Positions 17,709 to 26,111 of a DNA stretch of 64,000 bases are shown in pieces. The stretch is taken from assembly GCF_000166275.1 (NCBI RefSeq), contig NZ_CM001023.1, positions 4,570,501 through 4,634,500 on the forward strand, given 5' to 3'. Positions within the stretch are counted from its first letter, which is position 1; each line of letters starts with the position of its first letter. A model generated the notes under the pieces. It was not told the origin of the DNA, ran no database searches, and saw nothing but the letters and a program-made list of their open reading frames with translations. The stretch is from Algoriphagus machipongonensis (GTDB lineage Bacteria > Bacteroidota > Bacteroidia > Cytophagales > Cyclobacteriaceae). A program made the position numbers and the translations under genes.

Positions 17709-18196
17709 CCTCTTTCGTTTAATGCTATCATCCTTTTTCGAATTTTTGTTCTGGCACGATGCAAATTGACTTTCACCTGCTCCATGCTCACATCTAGATA
17801 CCCGGAAATCTCTTCATAACTCATTCCTTCAACTTCCCTCAACTGAAAGATCTCCTGCTGTTTTAGCGGTAGCTCCTTCAGTAAAATCATCACTTTTCGT
17901 ACTGATTCTGATACTTCTTCCTGAACAGGCTCATTTGCCTGAAGCTCCTCCACTCCATCCAGAGAATCTAACTTCTTCACGGATCTAAAGTGCATCAATG
18001 CTTCATTCTTAAGACTTTTCACTAACCAGCCTCCTAAATTGGGATGCTGAGCCAATTCCTTTTCCTTTTGAAAAGATTTTTCAAAGACATTTTGAACAAG
18101 GTCTTCAGCCAGCGACTTATCCCTAACCCAGAGAAACACCAAGCGGTATAGCTTGGAGCGGCTTGGCCAAATATGTGTTTCAAAAAATGACTTCAT
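17705..18196 (-). CDS. ECF-type RNA polymerase sigma factor
   Basis: A 163-residue sigma-70 family protein. Region 2 is visible as YRLVFLWVRDKSLAEDLVQNVFEKSF (about 17-43) and region 4 as LPLKQQEIFQLREVEGMSYEEISGYLDVSMEQVKVNLHRARTKIRKR (about 110-157), the helix-turn-helix that reads the -35 element. Regions 1 and 3 are absent, as expected for an ECF factor. It heads an operon with a membrane-anchored putative anti-sigma and two DUF4252 exported proteins. No clear primary-sigma promoter is seen before it, so it may be autoregulated. The inducing signal is unknown. Confidence 0.92.
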   Translation of the reverse strand: MKSFFETHIWPSRSKLYRLVFLWVRDKSLAEDLVQNVFEKSFQKEKELAQHPNLGGWLVKSLKNEALMHFRSVKKLDSLDGVEELQANEPVQEEVSESVRKVMILLKELPLKQQEIFQLREVEGMSYEEISGYLDVSMEQVKVNLHRARTKIRKRMIALNERG

Positions 18197-18443
18197 TTTG
18201 TTAGGTGATGCATGAAAAAGGCAAATGTTACAGTTTGATTGAAAAAAAATTAAATTAATCAGAAATTCAGGAAATTATGGCGACAAGAAAGACATACTCT
18301 TGCCCTCTTAAGCCGTAGCAAGTATTTATATCAATAGAGCCAGAAATTAATTTCGTAAAATAATTTAGTATGCATGCAGAGTATTTATTACTTTGCAGGA
18401 AGCATTAAAGAAAAAATGAGCAGCAACTATTCAAAAAATCCCA

Positions 18444-18472
18444 TAAAAAAAGCCCCGTCATTTGACAGGGCT
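18444..18472 (-). terminator. Terminator of tRNA-Phe
   Basis: On the minus strand AGCCCTGTCA and TGACGGGGCT form a ten-pair stem (one G-T pair) followed by seven T. It begins three bases after the tRNA 3' end. Confidence 0.88.
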
Positions 18473-18474
18473 TG

Positions 18475-18547
18475 TGGTGATGAGTGGATTCGAACCACCG
18501 ACTCACGGATTTTCAGTCCGATGCTCTACCAACTGAGCTACATCACC
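18475..18547 (-). tRNA. tRNA-Phe (anticodon GAA)
   Basis: The minus strand folds as a standard tRNA: acceptor GGTGATG/CATCACC (seven perfect pairs), D arm with AGCTCAGTTGGTAGAGC, anticodon loop ACTGAAAAT with anticodon GAA, and T arm GGTTCGAATCC. The discriminator base is A and CCA is not encoded (CAA follows). It stands alone between a strong promoter and a strong terminator. Confidence 0.97.
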
Positions 18548-18563
18548 TTCTTGTAAAGTGATG

Positions 18564-18593
18564 CAAAGGTAAATATTTGAGTTTTTGATGCAA
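18564..18593 (-). promoter_or_regulatory. Promoter of tRNA-Phe
   Basis: On the minus strand TTTG (ending 18591), 19 bases, TACCTTTG (18571-18564): an exact Bacteroidota primary-sigma promoter. Predicted transcription starts about ten bases before the mature tRNA. Confidence 0.75.
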
Positions 18594-18650
18594 ATCATTT
18601 GAAGAAAAAAAAATAGGTTAATCTCTAAGAAAAAAGCTAATCTCATCAAT

Positions 18651-19985
18651 ATGAGCTTCTTACCACAAATAGTATTTTTGATAATTTTTGGCCTTGCTGC
18701 CTGGATCCTGGCAAAAAGGGTGAAATTCTTAAATAGAAACATACACCTGGGCAAAGGAACTACCAGAAACGATCAAACGGATGCCCGATGGAAAACCATG
18801 ATGCTTGTTGCTTTTGGTCAGCAAAAGATGTTTAAAAGAATTATCCCTGCTGTGCTGCACCTGTTCGTCTACGTTGGATTCATTATTATCAACTTGGAAG
18901 TGCTGGAGTTTGTATTGGATGGGATATTGGGAACTCACAGATTATTCGCTCCTTTCTTAGGAGGTGTTTATGTAGCGGCCATGAATTTCTTCGAATTTCT
19001 AGCTATCGCGGTTCTGCTTTCTTGTGTTATATTTTTGATCAGAAGGAATATTGTCAAGGTGCCAAGATTTACCAAACCTGAAATGAAAGGTTGGCCTTCA
19101 ATGGATGGTAATTTGATTCTGATTATTGAAATCGTTTTGATGCTAGCTATCCTTACGATGAATGCAACGGATCAGATATTGGCTGAAAGAGGCGTTGAAC
19201 ATTACCTAGCTTTAGGTGGATTAGCTTTTAGCGGTTTGATACAACCCTTATTCGAAGGGCTTTCCGACATGCAGCTAATTATCGTTGAAAGAGCTGCTTG
19301 GTGGTTCCATATTGTAGGCATTTTAGGATTTGCTATATACGTAACCTATTCCAAGCATTTACATATCTTCTTGGCCTTCCCAAACACTTGGTATTCCAAC
19401 TTGAAGCCCAAAGGCGAAATGGAAAATATGCCTGAGGTAACCAATGAAGTCAACATGATGCTGGGCATTCCTACAGATAATCCCAATGAGCCACCGGCAG
19501 AAATCGCCCGCTTTGGAGCAAAAGATGTCAACGACTTGACTTGGGTTAATGTCCTAAACGCATATTCTTGCACAGAGTGCGGCCGATGTACTTCGGAGTG
19601 CCCTGCCAACATCACTGGAAAAACTCTTTCCCCAAGAAAAATAATGATGGACGTGCGAGACCGAGCAGAGGAAGTCGGAAAAAGTATGGACGCTGGAGGA
19701 AAAGGCCTGGAGGATGGCAAATCACTTTTAGGAGATTACATCACTAAAGAGGAAATCAATGCCTGTACTAGTTGTAATGCCTGTGTGGAAGCTTGCCCCG
19801 TCAATATTGATCCTCTTTCCATCATTTTGCAAATGCGCAGATATGTAGCGATGGAAGAATCGGGAAGTCCTGCCCAGTGGAACTCCATGTTCCAAAATAT
19901 GGAAACAAGCTTTTCTCCCTGGAAATTTAGTCCAGCAGACCGATTCAATTGGGCAGAAAAAGTAAAAGAAGAAGAAATAAAATGA
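18651..19985 (+). CDS. Membrane-bound (Fe-S) protein, HdrE/NarI-like plus HdrC-like
   Basis: A 444-residue protein. The N-terminal half has about five membrane helices and a heme-b-type block (YSKHLHIFLAFPN near residue 240) as in NarI-like cytochrome b subunits; the C-terminal half carries two [4Fe-4S] motifs, CTECGRCTSECP (about 307-318) and CTSCNACVEACP (about 372-383). It probably hands electrons between soluble donors and the quinone pool, with the CCG-domain protein encoded next as partner. Comparable fusions serve in heterodisulfide reductase-like, lactate-utilisation and ETF:menaquinone oxidoreductase complexes. The physiological donor is not shown here. Confidence 0.87.
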   Translation: MSFLPQIVFLIIFGLAAWILAKRVKFLNRNIHLGKGTTRNDQTDARWKTMMLVAFGQQKMFKRIIPAVLHLFVYVGFIIINLEVLEFVLDGILGTHRLFAPFLGGVYVAAMNFFEFLAIAVLLSCVIFLIRRNIVKVPRFTKPEMKGWPSMDGNLILIIEIVLMLAILTMNATDQILAERGVEHYLALGGLAFSGLIQPLFEGLSDMQLIIVERAAWWFHIVGILGFAIYVTYSKHLHIFLAFPNTWYSNLKPKGEMENMPEVTNEVNMMLGIPTDNPNEPPAEIARFGAKDVNDLTWVNVLNAYSCTECGRCTSECPANITGKTLSPRKIMMDVRDRAEEVGKSMDAGGKGLEDGKSLLGDYITKEEINACTSCNACVEACPVNIDPLSIILQMRRYVAMEESGSPAQWNSMFQNMETSFSPWKFSPADRFNWAEKVKEEEIK

Positions 19986-20056
19986 TTTCAGATTTCAATT
20001 AAGGAAACTTGATTCGATTCTTCAGATTTCATTTTTAGAAAGAAAAATTAATACAT

Positions 20057-20848
20057 ATGTCTAATTATAAAGTACCTACCATGGCCGAAATGGCCGCCAA
20101 AGGAGAAAGTCCAGAAGTTCTATTTTGGGTAGGATGTGCCGGGTCATTTGATGAACGATACAAAGCGGTAACCCAAGCGTTTGTGAAGATATTAAACAAA
20201 GTGGGCGTGAGTTTCGCTGTATTGGGACCAGAAGAAACCTGTACCGGAGACCCTGCCAGAAGAGCAGGAAATGAGTTCTTATTCCAAATGCAGGCGGTAG
20301 CCAATATTCAAGTATTAAATGGCTACAATGTAAAAAAAGTAGTCACGGCTTGCCCCCACTGCTTCAATACCATCAAAAATGAATACCCCGAACTAGGCGG
20401 GAATTATGAAGTGATTCACCATTCCCAATTCCTACAGCAATTGATTAATGAAGGTAAAGTGGCGCTTCAAGGTGGTGGAGAGTTTAAAGGTAGAAAAATC
20501 ACTTTCCATGATTCCTGTTATCTAGGTCGCGCAAATAATGTGTACGAAGCTCCAAGAGAAGTCATCAAAGCTTTGGATGTGGAATTAGTGGAGATGAAGC
20601 GATGCAAGACAAAAGGCCTTTGCTGTGGAGCTGGAGGAGCTCAAATGTTTAAGGAACCCGAAAATGGAAAGAAAGACATCAACGTGGAAAGAACTGAGGA
20701 AGCGCTAGCTACCGGAGCTAACACGATTGCCGTAGGCTGCCCATTTTGCCTTACCATGATGAGTGATGGCGTGAAGAATAAAAACAAAGAATCTGAAGTG
20801 AAAGTCTATGATCTAGCAGAAATGATCGCCAAAGACATGGGAATTTGA
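20057..20848 (+). CDS. CCG-domain (Fe-S) oxidoreductase subunit, HdrB/GlpC-like
   Basis: A 263-residue soluble protein with two cysteine-rich domains. The first has CTGDPARRAGNE and ACPHCFNTIKNEYP; the second has DSCYLGRANN and LCCGAGGAQMF, the CX(n)CCG signature that in HdrB-type proteins binds a non-cubane iron-sulfur site. It is downstream of the membrane Fe-S subunit (72-base gap) and upstream of a terminator, so the pair is one unit. Together they equal the parts found fused in single-chain ETF:menaquinone oxidoreductases; a link to the acyl-CoA dehydrogenase 8 kb away is possible but unproven. Confidence 0.88.
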   Translation: MSNYKVPTMAEMAAKGESPEVLFWVGCAGSFDERYKAVTQAFVKILNKVGVSFAVLGPEETCTGDPARRAGNEFLFQMQAVANIQVLNGYNVKKVVTACPHCFNTIKNEYPELGGNYEVIHHSQFLQQLINEGKVALQGGGEFKGRKITFHDSCYLGRANNVYEAPREVIKALDVELVEMKRCKTKGLCCGAGGAQMFKEPENGKKDINVERTEEALATGANTIAVGCPFCLTMMSDGVKNKNKESEVKVYDLAEMIAKDMGI

Positions 20849-20871
20849 CAAAATTAAAATGAATCAATTTG

Positions 20872-20904
20872 ACCCTTTTTGCCGTTAGGTAGAAAGGGTT
20901 TTTC
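20872..20904 (+). terminator. Terminator after the Fe-S/CCG operon
   Basis: ACCCTTT and AAAGGGT pair around a 14-base loop, followed by a T-rich tail (TTTTTC). Confidence 0.65.
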
Positions 20905-20926
20905 TTTGCTTAATTAAATTTCAGAC

Positions 20927-21412
20927 ATGTACGTAGATTTTAAAGACTTACCTGCCAGTTCCAGAGTTTGGGTTTACCAAGCCGAGAGAGCTTTGACAGA
21001 TCAAGAAACTATTCTCTTCAAAAATAAAATGAGGTCCTTTTGCGAGGGGTGGAATACACATGGCAATATGATGCCCACCTCTTTTGAATTGGTGGACAAC
21101 CAAATCATCATTCTTGCAGTAGATGAAAGCCGCCTATCTACGAGCGGATGCTCTATTGATAGCTCGGTCAGAACACTTCGTGAACTGGAGGGAGAACTTG
21201 GTCTGGATTTAACCAATCAGGGAAAAGTAAGTTATAAAAAAGAAGATAAAATCAAGGTTTCACCGGCTTTAGGAATAAAAACAAAAGTCCTTACGGGAGA
21301 AATTTCCGTAGATACTAAAGTGATAAACCCTATGATTAAGGAAAAATCGGAACTAGACCAGCTATGGATTCCTGCGAAGTCTACCTGGGTTAATAAGTTT
21401 TTTCCAAATTAA
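20927..21412 (+). CDS. Conserved Bacteroidota hypothetical protein
   Basis: A 161-residue soluble protein beginning MYVDFKDLPASSRVWVYQAERAL and containing the motif LSTSGCSIDSSVRTLRELE at about 66-84, a hallmark of a conserved Bacteroidota family often mislabelled as ABC transporter ATPase. There is no Walker motif, signal peptide or membrane helix, so that label is not supported. The invariant SGCSIDSS may be a functional cysteine site. It lies 43 bases before the PorE-like gene and may be cotranscribed with it. Function unknown. Confidence 0.8.
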   Translation: MYVDFKDLPASSRVWVYQAERALTDQETILFKNKMRSFCEGWNTHGNMMPTSFELVDNQIIILAVDESRLSTSGCSIDSSVRTLRELEGELGLDLTNQGKVSYKKEDKIKVSPALGIKTKVLTGEISVDTKVINPMIKEKSELDQLWIPAKSTWVNKFFPN

Positions 21413-21455
21413 TTAGTAATATTCAGTATAGTTTGATCATCAACATCCCTTTCAG

Positions 21456-23387
21456 ATGAAATACCAATTTTTTTGGATCACCGTTCTTCTCATCTTTTCG
21501 CTGTCTGCTTGTAAAAGCATTCAGGAAAAGGCTAATGATCAGTTCCTATCAGGGCAGTATCAGTATGCCATCAATTCCTATTCTCAAATCCTAGAGAATG
21601 AGCCAGATAACCTTGAAGCAAATCAAGCTGTTGCTGAAAGCTATAGGCTTTCCAATAGAGTAGAGCAGGCTGGTCCATATTACGAAAAGCTTGTGGAAGA
21701 GGAACCCACTTTTGAGAATGTCTACCGTCTGGGGTTGAGTTTAAAAGCGCAGCAAAAACCAGCCGAAGCGAAAGCAGCATTTGAAAAAGCAAAAGGTTAT
21801 ACCCAAAACGAAACCTACCTCGCTGAAACTCAAAGACAGATAGAGGCAATTAATTTATCGGAAGGAATTGAAGATTATTTTCCCAACTACGAATTAGTAA
21901 ACTACACAGAACTCAATACGGCAGGAGCAGACTATGCACCTGTGATAAGTGAAAACTTCATGTATTTCACTAGTGGCAGAAGGGCATCAGGCATCTACCC
22001 AGCTGATGGTTCCCCATATACAAAATTGTTTAGAACCAGAGCCGAAGGATTAAGAGTGGATGTAGGAAATATTCAGACTTTACCTGAATTTCAAAATGAA
22101 GAAGGTCTGAATCAGGCAGCTATTGCCATTAGCCCTGATGGAAATACGATCATTTATGCGCGTGGTAATTCCACCTCGCCTAAGGACCTACCGGAAACTG
22201 CGCTTTTCGCTTCCTATTTTAGAGGAGCTGGTTTTACGCAACCTATTTGGTTACCTGTAAACGAAGACGAAACCTGGTGGAACTCCACTCCTGCTTTCAG
22301 CCCTGATGGAGAGGAGCTATACTTCGCTTCCAATAGACCTGGCGGTTTTGGGGGAATAGACTTGTATAAAGCCACTAAGCTTGCCAATGGTGATTTCGGA
22401 AACGCTGTTAATTTAGGCCCCAATGTAAATACTCCGGGAAATGAGCTTTTCCCAAGAATGACAGCTGATGGAAAGTTCTTCTTTTCATCTGATGGCCACC
22501 CAGGCTATGGAAAGCTCGATCTTTTTGTGGCAGAAAAAGGGGCTGACGGAAATCAAGTCATTAAAAACTTAGGAGAAAACTTTAATTCCCCTAGCGATGA
22601 TTTTGGTATTTTCTTCTCCAATTACCCAAAAGAAGGATTCATTTCTTCCAACCGTGAAGGTGGAGCTGGAGACGATGATATTTATTTCTTCGAGGATAAA
22701 ACTCCAAAACCGAAAATTGTTAACGTCCTTTTAAATGTATTTACCAAGCAACGAGTGGCGGGTGAACCCGATGCCGTTTTAGAGCAGGCAAGAGTGGTTC
22801 TCTATGATAGCTCAAACGATCAGGAAGGAGGAGATTTCTCCAATTCAAATGGTCGGGTAAGATTCACACTGGAGCCCAATGCAGATTTCACCATTATTGC
22901 ATCAAAAGGAGGATATTTCTCTAAATCTATCCCTTACACGACGCGAGGAAAAACCCCTAACCCAGAAGATTTAATCCAAGAAGTTACCAATATCACATTG
23001 GACACTACGATTGTCCTTGATCAATTGATTTTAGATAAATCAATCGTTTTGGAAAACATCTATTATGATTTGGATAAAGCGGATATCAGACCAGATGCTG
23101 CCGTGGAATTGGATAAATTGGTTCAGATACTGAAAGATAATCCTTCGATTAAAATCGAGTTGAGCTCGCATACAGATGATAGATCTTCCGATGAGTATAA
23201 TCAGGATCTCTCCCAGCGTAGAGCACAATCTGCCGTTGATTATATTGTTTCTCAAGGCATAAGTGCCGATCGATTAGTCGCTAAAGGCTATGGTGAAAGT
23301 CAACTGATCATAGAAAATGCGACAACTGAAGAGGAGCACCAAACGAATAGAAGAACCGAATTCAAGGTGATCGAGATCCAAGAATAA
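21456..23387 (+). CDS. PorE-like OmpA-family lipoprotein: TPR, beta-propeller, CRD, OmpA-C
   Basis: A 643-residue lipoprotein (lipobox LSAC, Cys19). Domains in order: TPR helices (about 25-135), a PD40/WD40-like beta-propeller with repeated SPDGxxxYFxS-type blades (about 145-415; AFSPDGEELYFASNRPGG, RMTADGKFFFSSDG), a carboxypeptidase-regulatory-like domain (about 420-520) and a C-terminal OmpA peptidoglycan-binding domain (about 540-640; YDLDKADIRPDA, DLSQRRAQSV, TNRRTEF). This is the architecture of PorE, which anchors the T9SS to peptidoglycan in Porphyromonas. Several OmpA/PD40 proteins usually exist per genome, so the exact T9SS role is inferred. Confidence 0.85.
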   Translation: MKYQFFWITVLLIFSLSACKSIQEKANDQFLSGQYQYAINSYSQILENEPDNLEANQAVAESYRLSNRVEQAGPYYEKLVEEEPTFENVYRLGLSLKAQQKPAEAKAAFEKAKGYTQNETYLAETQRQIEAINLSEGIEDYFPNYELVNYTELNTAGADYAPVISENFMYFTSGRRASGIYPADGSPYTKLFRTRAEGLRVDVGNIQTLPEFQNEEGLNQAAIAISPDGNTIIYARGNSTSPKDLPETALFASYFRGAGFTQPIWLPVNEDETWWNSTPAFSPDGEELYFASNRPGGFGGIDLYKATKLANGDFGNAVNLGPNVNTPGNELFPRMTADGKFFFSSDGHPGYGKLDLFVAEKGADGNQVIKNLGENFNSPSDDFGIFFSNYPKEGFISSNREGGAGDDDIYFFEDKTPKPKIVNVLLNVFTKQRVAGEPDAVLEQARVVLYDSSNDQEGGDFSNSNGRVRFTLEPNADFTIIASKGGYFSKSIPYTTRGKTPNPEDLIQEVTNITLDTTIVLDQLILDKSIVLENIYYDLDKADIRPDAAVELDKLVQILKDNPSIKIELSSHTDDRSSDEYNQDLSQRRAQSAVDYIVSQGISADRLVAKGYGESQLIIENATTEEEHQTNRRTEFKVIEIQE

Positions 23388-23411
23388 ACCAGAAATTTAA
23401 AATTATGAATG

Positions 23412-23446
23412 AGGCCTGCTTAGAACTTTCTTTTCAGGCCTTTTTT
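23412..23446 (+). terminator. Terminator after the PorE-like gene
   Basis: AGGCCTG and CAGGCCT form a seven-pair stem followed by six T. Confidence 0.85.
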
Positions 23447-23494
23447 ATGCGTTTATCTTTTTCCAAACATTCTCCTGTTTTAGAAGGGAATACT

Positions 23495-23502
23495 TAACTT
23501 TG
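23495..23502 (+). promoter_or_regulatory. Candidate -7 element of purM, next to the start codon
   Basis: TAACTTTG fits TAnnTTTG exactly and ends five bases before the ATG at 23508; a clear TTG at the -33 distance is missing. If used, transcription would start at or within a few bases of the ATG, giving a nearly leaderless mRNA. Confidence 0.4.
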
Positions 23503-23507
23503 CATCC

Positions 23508-24671
23508 ATGAACGAGCGATACATGAAGCGCGGTGTTTCCGCCTCCAAAGAAGATGTACATCAGGCCATTTCTAATTTAGATAAAGGTCTTTACCCAAAA
23601 GCGTTTTGCAAAATTGTGGAAGACACTCTTGGAAACGATCCTGAGTTTTGCAATATCATGCATGCTGATGGAGCGGGAACGAAATCCTCCCTAGCCTATT
23701 CATATTGGAAAGAAACTGGTGACCTGAGTGTTTGGAAAGGTATCGCCCAGGATGCAATCATCATGAATACGGATGATTTACTTTGTGTAGGAGCAATCAA
23801 TAATATCCTGGTTTCCTCCACGATTGGTAGAAACAAAAATCTCATTCCCGGAGAAGTCATTTCTGCCATCATAGAAGGGACAGAAGAGGTACTTCAAATG
23901 CTTCGTGACAATGGGGTAAATGCCATCCTCACTGGAGGAGAAACTGCGGATGTAGGAGATTTGGTTAGAACCATCATCGTAGATAGTACTGTCACTTGTC
24001 GTATGAGAAGAGACGAGGTCATTTCCAACGATAATATTCAAGGTGGAGACGTGATCGTAGGACTGGCTTCTTTTGGTAAAGCAAACTATGAGACCGAGTA
24101 TAATGGTGGAATGGGAAGTAATGGACTTACCTCTGCTCGCCATGATGTGTTCAATAAAGTCTTAAAAACAAAATACCCTGAAAGCTTCGATGCAGCCGTA
24201 CCAGAAGACTTGGTCTATTCAGGAAAATATAACTTAACGGACCCTGCTCCAGGAGCTCCAGTTAATGTAGGAAAGTTGGTTCTATCTCCTACGCGTACTT
24301 ATGCACCAATCATGGTGGATGCCCTTAATTATATGAGGTCAAGAATTCACGGCTTGGTACATTGTAGCGGTGGCGCCCAGACCAAGGTTCTTCACTTTGT
24401 GGACAATGTACATGTCATCAAAGACAACCTTTTTGAAACACCTCCACTTTTCAACATTATTCAGGAAGAAAGTGGAACGGATTGGAAAGAAATGTATAAA
24501 GTATTCAATATGGGACATCGAATGGAAGTTTACCTAGATGAACGATATGCTGAAGAAATCATTGATATCGCAGAATCCTATGGAGTTGAAGCACAAATCA
24601 TTGGTAGAGTCGAGCCACATGAAGGCAAAAAAGTTACTATCAACAGTCCATATGGCACTTTTGAATATTAA
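23508..24671 (+). CDS. purM: Phosphoribosylformylglycinamidine cyclo-ligase (AIR synthase) family
   Basis: A 387-residue PurM-fold ATP-dependent enzyme of purine synthesis, closing FGAM to AIR. Landmarks: N-terminal RGVSASKEDVHQAI, the HADGAGTKSSLA loop (about 53-64), MNTDDLLCVGA (about 86-96) and LTGGETADVGD (about 142-152). It is longer than E. coli PurM (about 345) and belongs to the Bacteroidota version sometimes annotated only as AIR-synthase-related, so activity is likely but not certain. The ceramidase-like gene begins three bases after its stop, so the two are cotranscribed, although functionally unrelated. Start ATG 23508. Confidence 0.85.
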   Translation: MNERYMKRGVSASKEDVHQAISNLDKGLYPKAFCKIVEDTLGNDPEFCNIMHADGAGTKSSLAYSYWKETGDLSVWKGIAQDAIIMNTDDLLCVGAINNILVSSTIGRNKNLIPGEVISAIIEGTEEVLQMLRDNGVNAILTGGETADVGDLVRTIIVDSTVTCRMRRDEVISNDNIQGGDVIVGLASFGKANYETEYNGGMGSNGLTSARHDVFNKVLKTKYPESFDAAVPEDLVYSGKYNLTDPAPGAPVNVGKLVLSPTRTYAPIMVDALNYMRSRIHGLVHCSGGAQTKVLHFVDNVHVIKDNLFETPPLFNIIQEESGTDWKEMYKVFNMGHRMEVYLDERYAEEIIDIAESYGVEAQIIGRVEPHEGKKVTINSPYGTFEY

Positions 24672-24674
24672 AAA

Positions 24675-26027
24675 ATGACTGCTAAAAAGCTGTTAAAAAT
24701 TTCCGGGAAAATCCTTTTGGGGGTTTTCCTTTTTATTTTTCTACTGGGCATCATTCTATTCACCTGGGTAGATAGATCTCCTATTCAAGAGCAAGAGTTT
24801 TACAAAAACACCTTTGCTGATCTTGAGCGGATGGAGTTCCAAAGCAGCACTAACAATTTTTGGCTTTCTGGATGGGGAAAAGCCAATATGACCCCTGAAA
24901 CACCAGCAGAACTCGTAGGATATGCTCCTAGAGGGAAGTATGAGTTTGTTCAGGATAGTAGTTTTGTCAAGGCATTAACCATTAGTAATGGAAAGTCTAG
25001 CGTTGCCTGGCTTAGCTATGAATTATTAATTGTTCATCCACATTTAGCTGCAGCGATAGATTCGGCTATTCAACAACAAAACCTACCCTTGGATCAGGTT
25101 ATTTTTACTGCCACTCATACGCATGCAGGATTGGGAGGATACATGCCTGGCCCAGTGGGAGATTTGGCTTTCGGCGGATACGATGATCAAATTGTCCAAC
25201 TGATCGTTGACAAATCCATCTCAGCCTTGAATCAGGCAATTTCCTCTCAAGACACGGCTTCGATTCAATACAAGAAAATCAATGCTGAAGAATATGTTGC
25301 CAATCGCTTTATCAAAGAAGACCCCATCGAACCTTCTATTCGCCAATTGATTTTCACCAAAAAGAATGGAGAAACAGCGACTTTTTTCACTTATTCAGCC
25401 CATGCTACCATTTTGAGTTCCAAGTTTATGGGCCTATCTGGTGACTATCCTTTTTATCTGACAGAAGATTTGGAAGAGAATTCTTATGATTTTGCCATGT
25501 TTGCCGCAGGAACTGTAGGAAGCCACCGCCCTGTGACCGGTGGAAAATCGATCGAGGAAGTTCAGCGATATGCCCAGAAGTTGGATTCGGTCATGCGAAT
25601 CAAAATGACATATTACTCTACCGTCAAAAAACATCAAATCAAAACTGGATTTCTCCCAATCGCTCTTAGGGACCCTCATCTTCGGATATCGGATGATTTA
25701 AGGCTTCGACCTTGGCTATTTAATTATTTACTCGGAGATACCAACGTCCATTTTGATGTAACACAAATTGGAAATATCCTGATGATTGCTTCCAGCGGAG
25801 AAATCTCTGGAGTTTTCATGGCAAAATGGGAAGCCCATGCCAAAACTTTGGGGCTAAACCTGATCATCACCACCTTTAACGGGGGATACATGGGATACAT
25901 TACCCCAGATGAATATTATGACAAGCATTTTCATGAGGTTCGGGAAATGAATTGGTACGGGCCTGGAAATGGTAAATACTACGATGAATTAATTACAAAA
26001 ATCATCGATCGAGCGGGTAAGCGCTAA
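24675..26027 (+). CDS. Membrane-anchored neutral/alkaline ceramidase-like hydrolase
   Basis: A 450-residue protein with one N-terminal membrane helix (about 8-30, ILLGVFLFIFLLGIILFTW) and a periplasmic body. The zinc-site block FTATHTHAGLGGYMPGP (about 150-166) and FFTYSAHATILSS (about 236-248) are the neutral ceramidase landmarks; GWGKANMTPETPAELVGYAPRG near the start is the family opening. The C-terminal Ig-like domain of full-length neutral ceramidases is absent. It would cleave the amide of ceramide or a related amide; many Bacteroidota make sphingolipids, so an endogenous substrate is possible. Operon with purM. Confidence 0.82.
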   Translation: MTAKKLLKISGKILLGVFLFIFLLGIILFTWVDRSPIQEQEFYKNTFADLERMEFQSSTNNFWLSGWGKANMTPETPAELVGYAPRGKYEFVQDSSFVKALTISNGKSSVAWLSYELLIVHPHLAAAIDSAIQQQNLPLDQVIFTATHTHAGLGGYMPGPVGDLAFGGYDDQIVQLIVDKSISALNQAISSQDTASIQYKKINAEEYVANRFIKEDPIEPSIRQLIFTKKNGETATFFTYSAHATILSSKFMGLSGDYPFYLTEDLEENSYDFAMFAAGTVGSHRPVTGGKSIEEVQRYAQKLDSVMRIKMTYYSTVKKHQIKTGFLPIALRDPHLRISDDLRLRPWLFNYLLGDTNVHFDVTQIGNILMIASSGEISGVFMAKWEAHAKTLGLNLIITTFNGGYMGYITPDEYYDKHFHEVREMNWYGPGNGKYYDELITKIIDRAGKR

Positions 26028-26111
26028 TTGGATTATTTGTCCTGCAAAAGGTAAATATTGTCCTATCAGAATTTTTCTAATAGAACTAGCTTTGTCCCAA
26101 AATAACAGCCT

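Noticed and set aside
18503..18754. 83-residue minus-strand frame
   Set aside because: It runs through tRNA-Phe and the start of the Fe-S membrane gene, so it cannot be a normal gene.
20927..21412. ABC transporter ATPase
   Set aside because: This label is common for the family, but no Walker A, Walker B or signature motif exists in the sequence.
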